Positions 42,312 to 51,272 of a stretch of 64,000 bases of DNA are shown here, piece after piece (position 1 is the stretch's first letter; every line of letters begins with the position of its first letter). The notes beneath the pieces are model-generated. The model was not told where the DNA came from. It saw only the letters and a program-made list of their open reading frames with translations, and ran no database searches. The DNA is from Caballeronia sp. SL2Y3 (lineage in GTDB: Bacteria; Pseudomonadota; Gammaproteobacteria; Burkholderiales; Burkholderiaceae), in assembly GCF_022879575.1 (NCBI RefSeq), contig NZ_CP084260.1, positions 2,108,001 through 2,172,000 on the forward strand. The letters run 5' to 3'. Made by a program: the position numbers and the translations under genes.

Positions 42312-43277
42312 GTGGGCGTCAACTTCGACCTCAACGACTTGCAGGCATTCAGAGCTGTGGTGGAACTGGGCAGCTTTCGAAAAGCAGCCGAGGCGGTGAA
42401 CATTTCCCAGCCAGCGCTGAGCCGCCGGATCGACAAGCTGGAGGAAGCGCTCGGCGTACGTCTTTTCGAACGCACCACGCGCAGCGTGACGCTCACGACT
42501 GTCGGCCGGGCATTCGCGCCGAGCGCGGAGCAGTTGCTGGACGATCTCGATGTCGCCCTGCTCGGCATCCGCGATGTCTCATCGAGCCGATTGGGTCATG
42601 TCACCATTGCCTGCGTGCCATCCGTGGCCTACTACTTTCTCCCGAGCGCGGTTGCGAGCTTCCATCGCCGTTTCCCGCGCATCAGGGTCAAACTGCTCGA
42701 CGCGAGCGCGAACGAGGTGCTCTCCGCCGTTATCAGCGGCGAGGCTGATTTCGGCGTCAGCTTCATGGGAAGCCAGGAGTCCGAGGTCGACTTCAACGTG
42801 CTGCTGGAGGAGCAGTTCGTTGCGGCGTGCCGTCGTGACCACCCGCTCGCGCGCAAGAAAAACGTGACCTGGAACGAACTGTACGAGCACGACTACGTTT
42901 CCGTGGACAAGACGTCGGGCAATCGTCTGTTGCTCGATCAGGCTCTTTCGGCCGTGTCGCCGCGCGCGCCCAGCGTATGCGAAACGCGTCACGTCACGAC
43001 CATGCTGGGTCTGGTGGAAGCGGGCCTCGGCGTGGCCGCCGTACCGTCGATGGCCATGCCGGGACGCAATCATCACATCCTCACGAGTGTGCCGCTGGTG
43101 GACCCTGTCGTGAAGCGACGCGTAGGCATCGTGAGGCGCCGCGGACGTACGCTCACGCCGGCCGCGCAGGAGTTTCATCAAACGATTCTGGATATGAGAG
43201 GCGATGCCAGGAACAGCGGCGCATCAACCGACGACGTCGCCCGACAAGCGCGCCCGAGCAGGAAGCCCGCGTCGTGA
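42312..43277 (+). CDS. LysR-family transcriptional regulator
   Basis: A 321-aa LTTR with an N-terminal HTH (FRKAAEAVNISQPALSRRID) and a substrate-binding domain (HVTIACVPSVAYYFLP onwards). The start is GTG at 42312. It lies on the same strand as the DctA-like gene, and its TGA overlaps that gene's GTG start (GTGA). Most LTTRs are divergent from their targets, so this coupling is unusual. It probably responds to the transported acid. Confidence 0.9.
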   Translation: MGVNFDLNDLQAFRAVVELGSFRKAAEAVNISQPALSRRIDKLEEALGVRLFERTTRSVTLTTVGRAFAPSAEQLLDDLDVALLGIRDVSSSRLGHVTIACVPSVAYYFLPSAVASFHRRFPRIRVKLLDASANEVLSAVISGEADFGVSFMGSQESEVDFNVLLEEQFVAACRRDHPLARKKNVTWNELYEHDYVSVDKTSGNRLLLDQALSAVSPRAPSVCETRHVTTMLGLVEAGLGVAAVPSMAMPGRNHHILTSVPLVDPVVKRRVGIVRRRGRTLTPAAQEFHQTILDMRGDARNSGASTDDVARQARPSRKPAS

Positions 43278-44584
43278 GGGTGGCAAGAACGCTTCGTCTG
43301 CTCTATGTGCAGGTCGTGCTGGGCATGGTGCTCGGCATGGCGCTCGGGCACTTCTGGCCGCAAGCCGGCTCGCATCTCAAGCCTGTCAGCGACGGCTTCG
43401 TCGGCCTCGTCAGGATGATGATTTCGCCCATCGTCTTCTGCACGATCGTCTCCGGGATCACGTCTGTCGCGAGCGGAAAGGCAATCGGTCGCGTGATCTT
43501 CCGGGCGCTGGGACTCTTTTATTTCCTGACTGCCGTGGCGCTCGCGCTGGGACTCGTCACGGCCTTTCTGATACGGCCCGGCGCGGGCATGCATATCGAC
43601 GCCCGAAGTCTCGATACGACGATCCTCGCGCAGTATGTGAAGCAGGCGCATCCGGATGGCTTCGTCGCCTTCGCGCTGAACGTCATCCCCGAAACGATGC
43701 TTGGCGCGTTCGACAAGGGCGAGGTGCTGCCGGTGCTGCTGCTTTCGCTGCTATTCGGCTTCGCGCTGAATCTGCATCCGGGTGCGGGCCGGCCTGTGCT
43801 CGCGCTCATCGATGGCATCGCGCAAGCGCTGTTTCGCATCCTCGCGATGATCATGCGGCTCGCGCCGCTCGGCGCATTCGGCGCGATGGCTTTCACAGTG
43901 GGCCGCTTCGGGATTCACTCGGTCGGCTCCCTCGGCATGTTGATGGTGTCGTTCTACGTGGCGTGCGTGCTGTTCGTCGCGCTCGTCCTCGCTCCGCTTG
44001 CGCGCCTGCACGGCTTCGCGCTGTGGCGGCTCTTGCGTTATCTGCGCGAGGAATTGCTCATCGTCCTGGCGACTTCGTCGACGGAACCGGTGTTGCCGCG
44101 CCTCATCACGAAGCTGGAGATGCTCGGCTGCGACAAGGGCGTCGTCGGACTCGTGCTGCCCGCAGGCTATTCGTTCAATCTCGACGGCACCGCGATCTAT
44201 CTCACGCTTGCTTCGATGTTCATCGCGCAGGCGTGCGACGTCTCGCTATCCGCGTCGCAGATCGCGATGATGCTCGCGGTCATGCTGCTGACGTCCAAAG
44301 GAGCGGCGGGCGTGGCCGGGAGCGGCCTGGTCGCGCTCGTCGCGACGCTGACCGTGATTCCGGATCTCCCTTTCGCGGGCGTGGCGCTACTGGTGGGTAT
44401 CGACCGCTTCATGTCCGAAGCGCGGGCGCTCACGAGCGTAATCAGCAACGCGTGCGCGGTGATCTTCGTTTCGATGTGGGATGGCGCCTGCGATCGCGCG
44501 CGTCTTGCGCAAATGCTGCGCGCGCCGGCGCCGGGCGACGCCGACGGCGCAAAGGACCACGCGAGCAGTACCTCGGGACGTTGA
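43274..44584 (+). CDS. DctA/GltP-type dicarboxylate:cation symporter
   Basis: A 436-aa DAACS-family transporter of C4-dicarboxylates or similar acids. It has the TSSTEPVLPRLITKLE loop, PAGYSFNLDGTAIYLTLA, LTSKGAAGVAGSG and IDRFMSEARALTSVISN, which form the substrate and ion sites. The GTG start at 43274 overlaps the LysR stop. The C-terminal tail is short and polar. Confidence 0.9.
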   Translation: MRVARTLRLLYVQVVLGMVLGMALGHFWPQAGSHLKPVSDGFVGLVRMMISPIVFCTIVSGITSVASGKAIGRVIFRALGLFYFLTAVALALGLVTAFLIRPGAGMHIDARSLDTTILAQYVKQAHPDGFVAFALNVIPETMLGAFDKGEVLPVLLLSLLFGFALNLHPGAGRPVLALIDGIAQALFRILAMIMRLAPLGAFGAMAFTVGRFGIHSVGSLGMLMVSFYVACVLFVALVLAPLARLHGFALWRLLRYLREELLIVLATSSTEPVLPRLITKLEMLGCDKGVVGLVLPAGYSFNLDGTAIYLTLASMFIAQACDVSLSASQIAMMLAVMLLTSKGAAGVAGSGLVALVATLTVIPDLPFAGVALLVGIDRFMSEARALTSVISNACAVIFVSMWDGACDRARLAQMLRAPAPGDADGAKDHASSTSGR

Positions 44585-44609
44585 CCGCGCAGCTAGATCA
44601 ATGCGCGGT
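44584..44609. terminator. Possible terminator between convergent genes
   Basis: ACCGCGCA at 44584-44591 and TGCGCGGT at 44602-44609 form an 8-bp stem with a 10-base loop between the DctA-like and ModA-like gene ends. There is no T-run, so it is only a candidate. Confidence 0.35.
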
Positions 44610-45380
44610 GACGCTATCGAGCCCGGTCGATTTCACATCGGCCTGCACGCCGGGCGATGCCAGATAATCGAGAAGCGCCTTCGCTTCCTTCGGATGCTGC
44701 GCGCTCACCGGAATGCCGGCGGCAAAACGCGTGACGGACTGCAAAGACTCCGGAATCTTTCCGACGAACGTCGCGCCTTTGACCGGCAGCAACTCGCTCA
44801 CCTGCTGAAAGCCGATCTCGTAGTCGCCGTTCGCGACGACGGAGGCCACCGGTATGCGCGGAATCATCTTCGCCTTGGGCTTGACCTGATCCTCGATGCC
44901 GAGCTTCGTGAACAGTTCGCGCTCGATATAGACACCGCTCGCGCTGTCGGAGTAGGCGATCGACTTGGCATGCAGCAGAGTCTGCCGCAGGCCTTCCGCC
45001 GAGCTGATGTCGGGCTTCGCCGCCCCGTCGCGCACGACCATGCCGATGCGCGAGTCCGCCAGTTCCACGCGCGATCCGGGCACGACCTTGCCTTGCTTGA
45101 TCAGCTCGTCGAGCGCATAACCGACCATGATGACGGCGTCGGCCGGCTCGCCCCGTTCGAGGCGGTTGGGAATGGCTTCGGGCGATTTACCCATCGACGG
45201 ACCCAGCGCGGTGTCGAGCGTGTTGCCCGTCTCGGAAGCGAACCTGGGACCGAGCACCTTGTATGCCGCGGTGAAGCCACCCGAACTCATGACGTGCAGG
45301 TCGGCGGCCTGTACGCTGGACGCAACGGCCGAGGCGGCGATGAGCGCCGCCGCGTAGAGTTTCGAAAGCACATTCTTCAT
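44598..45380 (-). CDS. ModA-like periplasmic substrate-binding protein
   Basis: A 260-aa exported binding protein. The signal peptide ends near SSVQA-ADLHV, followed by a ModA/PBP2-type fold with SSGGFTAAYKVLGPRFASET and a late AAGIPVSAQHPKEAKALLDYL. Such proteins next to MFS genes often bind small acids, not molybdate. No ABC transporter subunits are nearby. It shares its direction with the transporter gene that begins upstream at 46728. Confidence 0.75.
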   Translation of the reverse strand: MKNVLSKLYAAALIAASAVASSVQAADLHVMSSGGFTAAYKVLGPRFASETGNTLDTALGPSMGKSPEAIPNRLERGEPADAVIMVGYALDELIKQGKVVPGSRVELADSRIGMVVRDGAAKPDISSAEGLRQTLLHAKSIAYSDSASGVYIERELFTKLGIEDQVKPKAKMIPRIPVASVVANGDYEIGFQQVSELLPVKGATFVGKIPESLQSVTRFAAGIPVSAQHPKEAKALLDYLASPGVQADVKSTGLDSVTAH

Positions 45381-45429
45381 GATGACGTCGTGTAGGGTTC
45401 GATAGGCGCTTGTCGCAACGAGCGTCGCA

Positions 45430-46728
45430 TCAGTGCGCCGGAGTCAGCGTTGCTGCGCGCCGGCGATAGAGCGCGAACGTCGCGAGAAGCGCGCAGCCGG
45501 CGGCGAAGCTCATCCAGTATCCGGGTGCCGCCTTGTCGCCGGTCATGTGAATGAGCGCCGTCGAGATGGCGGGCGTGAAGCCGCCGAACACCGCCGTCGC
45601 AAGGCTGTATGCGAGCGAGAAACCCGCCACGCGCACTTCGACCGGCATCACCTCGGTCAGCGCGACGACCATCGCGCCGTTATACATGCCGTACATGAAC
45701 GAGAGCCACAGCAGCACGAGCAGCATGTTGATGAAGCTCGGCGCGTGAGCGAGTATCGACAGTGCCGGGTATGCAGTTGCGATAGCGAGCACCGTCATGC
45801 CGACGAGCAGCGGCCTGCGGCCGATCTTGTCCGAGAGCGCCCCGCCGATCGGCAGCCACACGAAGTTCGACACGGCTACACACAAAGTCACGAGCAGACT
45901 GTCCGCAGTGCTCAGGTGCAGAACCGTCTTGCCGAACGTCGGCGCATAGACCGTGATGAGATAGAAGCTCGAGGTGGTCATTGCCACCAGCATCATGCCG
46001 GCGATCACGACGGCCCAGTTCTGGGCGAGCGTGCGAAACACTTCCTTCATGGTCGGGCGATGCTGGCGTGCCTTGAACTCTCGCGTTTCTTCCAGATTGC
46101 GACGCAGCATGAAGATGAACGGCACGATCATGCAGCCGACGAAGAACGGCACGCGCCATCCCCAGCTCGCGATGGCCGCGGTGTCGAGCGACTGGTTGAG
46201 CATGAAGCCAAGCGCCGCGGCAACGACGATCGCAACCTGCTGGCTCGCCGACTGCCAGCTCGTGAAGAAGCCCTTGCGGCCAGGCGTGGCCATCTCGGCG
46301 AGATAGACCGACACGCCACCGAGTTCAGCGCCTGCGGAGAACCCCTGCAGCAAACGTCCGACGAGCACGAGCGCGGGTGCCAGAAGACCGATCGTCGCGT
46401 AGCCCGGCACGAATGCGATCAGGATGGTGCCGCTCGCCATGATGGAAAGCGTGACGATCAGGCCCTTGCGTCGGCCGACATCGTCGATGTATGCGCCAAG
46501 CACGATCGCGCCCAGCGGACGCATCAAAAAGCCGGCGCCGAAGACGGCGAACGTCATCATCAGCGAAGCGAATTCACTCGATGCCGGAAAGAACACGCCG
46601 GCGATTTGCGTCGCGTAGAAGCCGAACAGAAAGAAGTCGAACTGCTCCAGGAAATTGCCGGCCGTTACGCGGAAAACCGCCGCAGCCTTTGAATGTCCCG
46701 GCGAGAGGGCTGAAGGTGAGGGATGCAT
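45430..46728 (-). CDS. MHS-type transporter, citrate/tricarballylate:H+ symporter-like
   Basis: A 432-aa, 12-helix MFS protein. It starts [21 protein letters not shown], with [11 protein letters not shown] and [11 protein letters not shown] loops, and [17 protein letters not shown]. This N-terminal pattern is that of citrate/tricarballylate symporters (CitA/TcuC). It is followed 49 bases later by the ModA-like gene, so the two may act as one unit. The substrate is inferred. Confidence 0.8.
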   Translation of the reverse strand: MHPSPSALSPGHSKAAAVFRVTAGNFLEQFDFFLFGFYATQIAGVFFPASSEFASLMMTFAVFGAGFLMRPLGAIVLGAYIDDVGRRKGLIVTLSIMASGTILIAFVPGYATIGLLAPALVLVGRLLQGFSAGAELGGVSVYLAEMATPGRKGFFTSWQSASQQVAIVVAAALGFMLNQSLDTAAIASWGWRVPFFVGCMIVPFIFMLRRNLEETREFKARQHRPTMKEVFRTLAQNWAVVIAGMMLVAMTTSSFYLITVYAPTFGKTVLHLSTADSLLVTLCVAVSNFVWLPIGGALSDKIGRRPLLVGMTVLAIATAYPALSILAHAPSFINMLLVLLWLSFMYGMYNGAMVVALTEVMPVEVRVAGFSLAYSLATAVFGGFTPAISTALIHMTGDKAAPGYWMSFAAGCALLATFALYRRRAATLTPAH

Positions 46729-47057
46729 CGATGTGTCTCCTGAAGTCCCGAATGTTGCGGTCTATCCGCTTTTTGTCTTTCGGGGATGATGGACCGTCGC
46801 CATCAAAACGATAAGTGCAATCTTCTCAACGATTGATGTTCGGTGGTTATCAATCGGGATGGCCGCGAGCAGCGCCGCCAATGAACGACGAACGCTGTTT
46901 TCGCCATTTGCGGCGTATGAAGCGTCTTTACGCGGGCCGTCAACGATAACCGTTTCGTTGTCCGAATGAATTTGCGGGCGCTACGCGGGGCGGTGGAATC
47001 GAATGGCGTTCGCGCTCGGCAGGCGCGCTGATCCGCAGTTCAGCGCAAAAGGAGCGT
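46729..47057. other. Intergenic stretch, promoter side of MHS transporter
   Basis: A 329-base gap between the MHS-type gene start and the end of the first paralogue of the exported triplet. No open frame or clear terminator was seen. The AT-richer part near 46800-46860 is the likely promoter. Confidence 0.4.
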
Positions 47058-47627
47058 TCAGGGCCCGATGGTCAGCGGCTCGGGGTACTCGTCGGACAGG
47101 TTGATAGAGTCCCCAATGAGCCACACAGGGCGGGCGGGGCCGGCGAAGAAATCTTCGCAGCCATCCGGGTGGGCTTGCGAGCCGACGTTCTCGTACTGCT
47201 CCGGTTGATCCTTCGCGACATACAGCACCGCCTTGCCGCCCTTGCGTTCTATGGCCGCCGGTCGCAAGGGGCCAAGTGTGAAGGCTATGTATGGCGTACC
47301 TGTGCAGCGTGGGCTGGAATAAGCCGGCCGGTTTGCGCTCCAGATCCACGCGTTTGCAGACCGAACGCCGTCCGCCTTCTGGCGGCGGCTGAAGCCGACG
47401 AAAACAGGCGCGCCCTTGACATCCATGATGACCCCGCCATCGGATACGAAGTCCGAAGAACTGGATTGCATCGAAGCATCCACGACTGTTCCGACGAGCC
47501 TGCCTCGCGCGTCGTACAACCTCGCGGTATGGTCGTGCCTTCCCCTGTAGCCCGGACCCTCGGCAAGCGCCACTGAGGCGCTCGCGGCAAACATCGCGAT
47601 GACGATCGCACTGCGAGAATTGAACAT
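47058..47627 (-). CDS. Exported protein of unknown family, paralogue 1 of 3
   Basis: A 189-aa protein with a signal peptide ending near ASVALA-EGPG. The mature part begins with a His-containing segment (RGRHDHTARLYDARG), then IMDVKGAPVFVGFSR, a first Cys in CTGTPYIA and a second Cys in HPDGCEDFF, and the ending SDEYPEPLTIGP. I chose the ATG at 47627 because GAGG lies 5 bases upstream of it; a GTG two codons earlier is possible. It belongs to one family with the next two genes, and no function is recognised. Confidence 0.8.
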   Translation of the reverse strand: MFNSRSAIVIAMFAASASVALAEGPGYRGRHDHTARLYDARGRLVGTVVDASMQSSSSDFVSDGGVIMDVKGAPVFVGFSRRQKADGVRSANAWIWSANRPAYSSPRCTGTPYIAFTLGPLRPAAIERKGGKAVLYVAKDQPEQYENVGSQAHPDGCEDFFAGPARPVWLIGDSINLSDEYPEPLTIGP

Positions 47628-47658
47628 ACTCACCTCGTCGCTGGCACAGGCATCACGG

Positions 47659-48246
47659 TCACCGGCCTGTCCGCAGTGGTTCGGGATAGAGCTGAGTCAA
47701 GTCGATCGTGCTCTCGACCGGCCATGCCCCGTCGTATCTCCGCGGCGTTCCATCGAAACAGCGCGGGGGGGCATCCCCGCTTTCATAGGAGCCGACCGGC
47801 ACGGCTTCGGAAGTCGTGTCCCGAGCAATAAATAACGTTGCCGTTGTTCCTCTGCGCTCGATCGCGCTCGGGCGAAAGGCACCCTGTTCATAGAAGACGT
47901 ACGGCGTCCCGCTGCAGTTCTTGCCCGAGTAGGCAAGGCGTGGATACTGCCAGATCCACTCGTTCGAAACTGCGCGTCCACCCGTTGGGGAAGTTTCACT
48001 GCTAGAGAAGCCCGCGAATACGAACACGCCCTTCACGTTAAGGACTACCCCGGCCGCGTAGTCGGAGCCCGAGATGTACACCACGTCGCCGACGACGTCA
48101 CCTCGTGCATCGTAGAGGCGCGCCCGGCCGCTTTGCTGAGCGTGGTGGTGGCCCTCGCCGCGGCGTCCATCGTCCGCCGATGCGTCCAGAGCAACTAGAA
48201 CAAGAAGGAGCGCCCCTATGAAGACGCGCAGATTTGAACGGGTCAC
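47659..48246 (-). CDS. Exported protein of unknown family, paralogue 2 of 3
   Basis: A 195-aa protein of the same family. The signal peptide ends near LDASA-DDGR. The His-rich segment reads GEGHHHAQQSGRARLYDARG, then VVLNVKGVFVFAGFSS, the first Cys in CSGTPYVF, the second in PPRCFDGT, and the end LTQLYPEPLRTGR. The start is GTG at 48246 with GAGG 7 bases upstream. It is spaced 31 bases from paralogue 1 and 40 from paralogue 3, as in one operon. Confidence 0.8.
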   Translation of the reverse strand: MTRSNLRVFIGALLLVLVALDASADDGRRGEGHHHAQQSGRARLYDARGDVVGDVVYISGSDYAAGVVLNVKGVFVFAGFSSSETSPTGGRAVSNEWIWQYPRLAYSGKNCSGTPYVFYEQGAFRPSAIERRGTTATLFIARDTTSEAVPVGSYESGDAPPRCFDGTPRRYDGAWPVESTIDLTQLYPEPLRTGR

Positions 48247-48286
48247 GTAGCCACCTCACTGCGTAAGAAACGCTTCACGTTTTTCA

Positions 48287-48892
48287 CTAGAAGCCGACGC
48301 GCAAAGGTTCCGGATATTTACCGGTCAAGTCGAGGGTAGTCTCCACTCGCCACACCGCAAAAACATAGGGATCGCGGCCGACGCACTGTCCGTCGATAAA
48401 GCTGGACCGGATGGTATGGTCCTCGGCGCGCCCTTCCGCTCCGACGAAAAGAGTCGCCTTGGCGCCTTCCCTGACGAGCGCGGCTGGCCGCAGAACCGAG
48501 TTGGCGAAAACGTACGCGGTGCCCGTGCAATTGCGGCCATCGAAGACAGGCCCCGACGAATCGTCATTCCAAACCATCCGGCTCGCCGAGCGCGGGAAGC
48601 CGATCCCTTGAGACACGCGACTGAACTTCACGTAGATCAATGCGCCGTTGACATCGACAACGACCGCGCCGGTGTCGTTGATTGTGCGGCCAATGACGAC
48701 CTCGCCGACAAGATTTCCTCGCGCATCGTAAAGCTTGGGGATGAGGTGGTGTTCGCTGTGGCGTGTCTCGCGCTCGCCCAGCGCGCGTGGCGCGATTGGT
48801 TCGTTCTCGCCGTAGCTAAGCGAGATTCCCACTGTTGCGGAAGCTCCCAGCAAGAACGCGGCGAACAGCCATTTCAATAGGCGTTTATCCAC
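48287..48892 (-). CDS. Exported protein of unknown family, paralogue 3 of 3
   Basis: A 201-aa protein with an N-terminal hydrophobic helix (LLKWLFAAFLLGASATVGIS) that may be a signal or an anchor. After it come RHSEHHLIPKLYDARG, VVVDVNGALIYVKFSR, the first Cys in CTGTAYVF, the second in DGQCVGRDP, and the end LTGKYPEPLRVGF. I chose the GTG at 48892 since GAGGGG precedes it and the 38 residues upstream do not fit the family. It is the promoter-proximal member of the triplet. Confidence 0.75.
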   Translation of the reverse strand: MDKRLLKWLFAAFLLGASATVGISLSYGENEPIAPRALGERETRHSEHHLIPKLYDARGNLVGEVVIGRTINDTGAVVVDVNGALIYVKFSRVSQGIGFPRSASRMVWNDDSSGPVFDGRNCTGTAYVFANSVLRPAALVREGAKATLFVGAEGRAEDHTIRSSFIDGQCVGRDPYVFAVWRVETTLDLTGKYPEPLRVGF

Positions 48893-49213
48893 ATTGTCCC
48901 CTCTGGCTTCTGGGCGGCTAGCCCGCGCTCTCATGATATGCACAACTAGATAAATCTCCAAGCTGTTGACGTGCGCTGAGTCGGCATCGCGTGGTTGGGA
49001 GCGCACTCATTGATGTGGATCAAGCCGGCGAGATATCAACGCCCGGCTCTGTGCACGCGATATCGATAAAAGGGCCCATCCGCCTGATGAAAGAGCCTGG
49101 AGGGGGACATGCGTTCGCGCGGCACGCTCGCTCCCGTCTTTGCCCTCCCGACAACTGCGGTAGCATAGGCACCTTGCCTCTTCTATGCTGTTCTTAACGA
49201 ACGCGTTCCCACA
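48893..49213. promoter_or_regulatory. Divergent intergenic region, triplet versus GT4
   Basis: A 321-base gap between the triplet start and the GT4 start. It must hold promoters in both directions, but I see no clear operator, terminator or small gene. Confidence 0.4.
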
Positions 49214-50479
49214 GTGCCGACTGCCGCTCTTTCCACAAGCCCAATCGCAAGCCGAGCCGACTCCGAAACATACGCAACGCCCCCGGCGAACGAACGCGTG
49301 TCGGTGCTTTTCCATATCGTCGACTTCAACGACGGCGGGATCGAATCGTCACTCATCCAGTGGCTGCGCGTCTTCGATCGCGAACGCTTCCGCGTCACCC
49401 TCTCGGTGATGCATTCCTCGCCCGCGTTCGAAAGTCGCTTTCGGGCGCTCGTGCCGCCGGATGTCAGCATCGAGATCCTCGCTGATAAGCAGTGGCTCAA
49501 TTACTTCCAGACCCGCCGTTACGCACAAAAGCTGAGCAAGCTCGGGCGCGTCGGGCGCGATGTCTTCAACACGCTCGCCGTCCGGCCGTACGTGAAGCGA
49601 CGCGTCGAAGCGCTCGCACGCCGGCACGCGCTGATCGTCGATTTCGATATGTCACTGCGCCGCCTCGCCGGCCAGTTCGGCACGGCGTGGCTCGGGGTCA
49701 ATCACTTCAGCTTCGATGCCCGGCTTGGCGCGCGACCGCGCAAGAAGCGCCGGCTCGCGGCGCAGTTCGCACGTTACGACGGCGTAGCCGCGCTCAATCA
49801 GCATATGGCCGATGAAGCGCGCCGCATGTTCGGCGACGGCTTGCAGCGACTGTTCGTGCTGCCGAACGCCATCGATATCGAACGCATTCGGCGTGACGCG
49901 CTGGTGACCGAAGCGCCAATTTGCGATGCCCCGTACATCGTATCCGTGGCGCGGCTCGATGAGATTCAGAAGGACCATCGGACATTGCTGCGGGCTTACG
50001 CGCGGCTCGTGAGTGCCGGCGACGTGGCGGAGCATCTCGTGATTGTCGGCGATGGCGCGTTTCGCGGCGAACTGGAAGCGCTCGCGAAAGAACTCGGCAT
50101 CGCTGGGCGCGTGCACTTCGCGGGCTATCGCAATAACCCGCATGCGCTGGTCGCCGGCGCACGGCTTCAGGTGCTGAGTTCGCGTTACGAAGGTATGCCG
50201 ATGGTCCTGCTGGAGGCGCTCGCAGTGGGCATGCCCGTGATTGCGAGCGATTGCCCGACCGGCCCGCGCGAGATCCTTGGCGATGGCCGCTTCGGCATTC
50301 TGTTCACGGTCGGAGCGGACGAGGAACTCGCCGAGGCCATGCGCCGCCTGATTACCGACGACGCGTTGAGGCATGACATGCGCTCACGCGCGCTAGAGCG
50401 CGCTGAGGAATACGGCATTGCAGCCAGCAACGAGCGTTTTGCAAGATGCGTGTCCGAGCTGAAGAAGGCCAGACGCTAA
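49214..50479 (+). CDS. GT4-family glycosyltransferase
   Basis: A 421-aa GT-B glycosyltransferase. The N-terminal half starts LFHIVDFNDGGIESSLIQWL. The C-terminal half has SVARLDEIQKDHRTLLRAY and the nucleotide-sugar motif SSRYEGMPMVLLEALAVGMP. The GTG at 49214 has no good ribosome site; a later start around residue 30 is possible. It stands alone, away from the main glycan locus. It may act on LPS core or another surface glycan. Confidence 0.85.
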   Translation: MPTAALSTSPIASRADSETYATPPANERVSVLFHIVDFNDGGIESSLIQWLRVFDRERFRVTLSVMHSSPAFESRFRALVPPDVSIEILADKQWLNYFQTRRYAQKLSKLGRVGRDVFNTLAVRPYVKRRVEALARRHALIVDFDMSLRRLAGQFGTAWLGVNHFSFDARLGARPRKKRRLAAQFARYDGVAALNQHMADEARRMFGDGLQRLFVLPNAIDIERIRRDALVTEAPICDAPYIVSVARLDEIQKDHRTLLRAYARLVSAGDVAEHLVIVGDGAFRGELEALAKELGIAGRVHFAGYRNNPHALVAGARLQVLSSRYEGMPMVLLEALAVGMPVIASDCPTGPREILGDGRFGILFTVGADEELAEAMRRLITDDALRHDMRSRALERAEEYGIAASNERFARCVSELKKARR

Positions 50480-50810
50480 ACGGCCGTTCGGCTTTTTTTC
50501 TTCGCGGTTGCGTGACTTCTTTGCGGCCGCGATGCCCAACTCCGGAAAGAAGTACTCCGCCGCCCGCAATGCGGGCTTCACATGTATAGCCTTTGCCACA
50601 CGACAGGCGCTCGGGGGACCGTCGCCGACCTTCCTGGCTCAAATCACACTCAGTTTGGTGGTACTCCTCCTTCGTTGGCGCAGGGCGACCGCGCGCCCGT
50701 CGTGCGCACTGGCGCGTGGCGATTCCATACAAAAAAACGGTCGCCTCCCTTGAAACCCGCCCTTCACCATCCACATAGATGGCGATAGGATGGAAAAGGA
50801 ATGAGACCAC
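50480..50810. other. Intergenic stretch after GT4
   Basis: A 331-base gap. Right after the GT4 stop, GCCG-TT-CGGC plus a run of seven T (50483-50499) could be a weak terminator. The rest has no family-matching frame. Confidence 0.4.
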
Positions 50811-51233
50811 ATGCCAGCGCAGCCCACCGACCTCGCCCGCTCCAAAGGCGGCGACACCGAAAAAATCACGATCAACCTCGGGCCCGTCGACCTCGGCCAG
50901 ATCGACCTGCTCGTGGAAGAAGGCTTTTACTCAAACCGCACGGACCTGATCCGCACGGCGATCCGCAACCAGCTCGCGGTGCACGCGTCCGTCGTCAGCG
51001 AAACGGCGACCCGGCGTGCGCTCGTGCTCGGGCTTCAACATTTCTCCAGACAGGACCTGGAAGCGGTGCGCGCAGCCAATGAGCGGCTCAAGATTCAGGT
51101 GCTCGGCCTCGCGAGCATCGCCGCCGACGTTTCACCCGAACTTGCTCTCGCCACCATCGAATCGATTCTGGTTCGAGGCGCCCTCCACGCATCGCCGGCC
51201 GTCAAGGCCGCGCTTGCAGACCGGATCCGCTGA
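50811..51233 (+). CDS. Ribbon-helix-helix (CopG/Arc-type) regulator
   Basis: A 140-aa protein. Residues 15-50 form an RHH fold: EKITINLGPVDLGQIDLLVE as the strand and first helix, then EGFYSNRTDLIRTAIRNQL. The C-terminal two thirds are helical and may give oligomerization or effector sensing. It is 39 bases upstream of the PHB-depolymerase-type gene and probably regulates it and itself. Confidence 0.75.
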   Translation: MPAQPTDLARSKGGDTEKITINLGPVDLGQIDLLVEEGFYSNRTDLIRTAIRNQLAVHASVVSETATRRALVLGLQHFSRQDLEAVRAANERLKIQVLGLASIAADVSPELALATIESILVRGALHASPAVKAALADRIR

Positions 51234-51272
51234 TTGCGGCTCGACCGCCGCGCATCCGAAACCGGATAAGAC

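Noticed and set aside
50393..50599. Small leftward frame MAKAIHVKPAL overlapping the GT4 gene end
   Set aside because: Nearly half of it lies antisense inside the GT4 gene, with no ribosome site and no known homologue.
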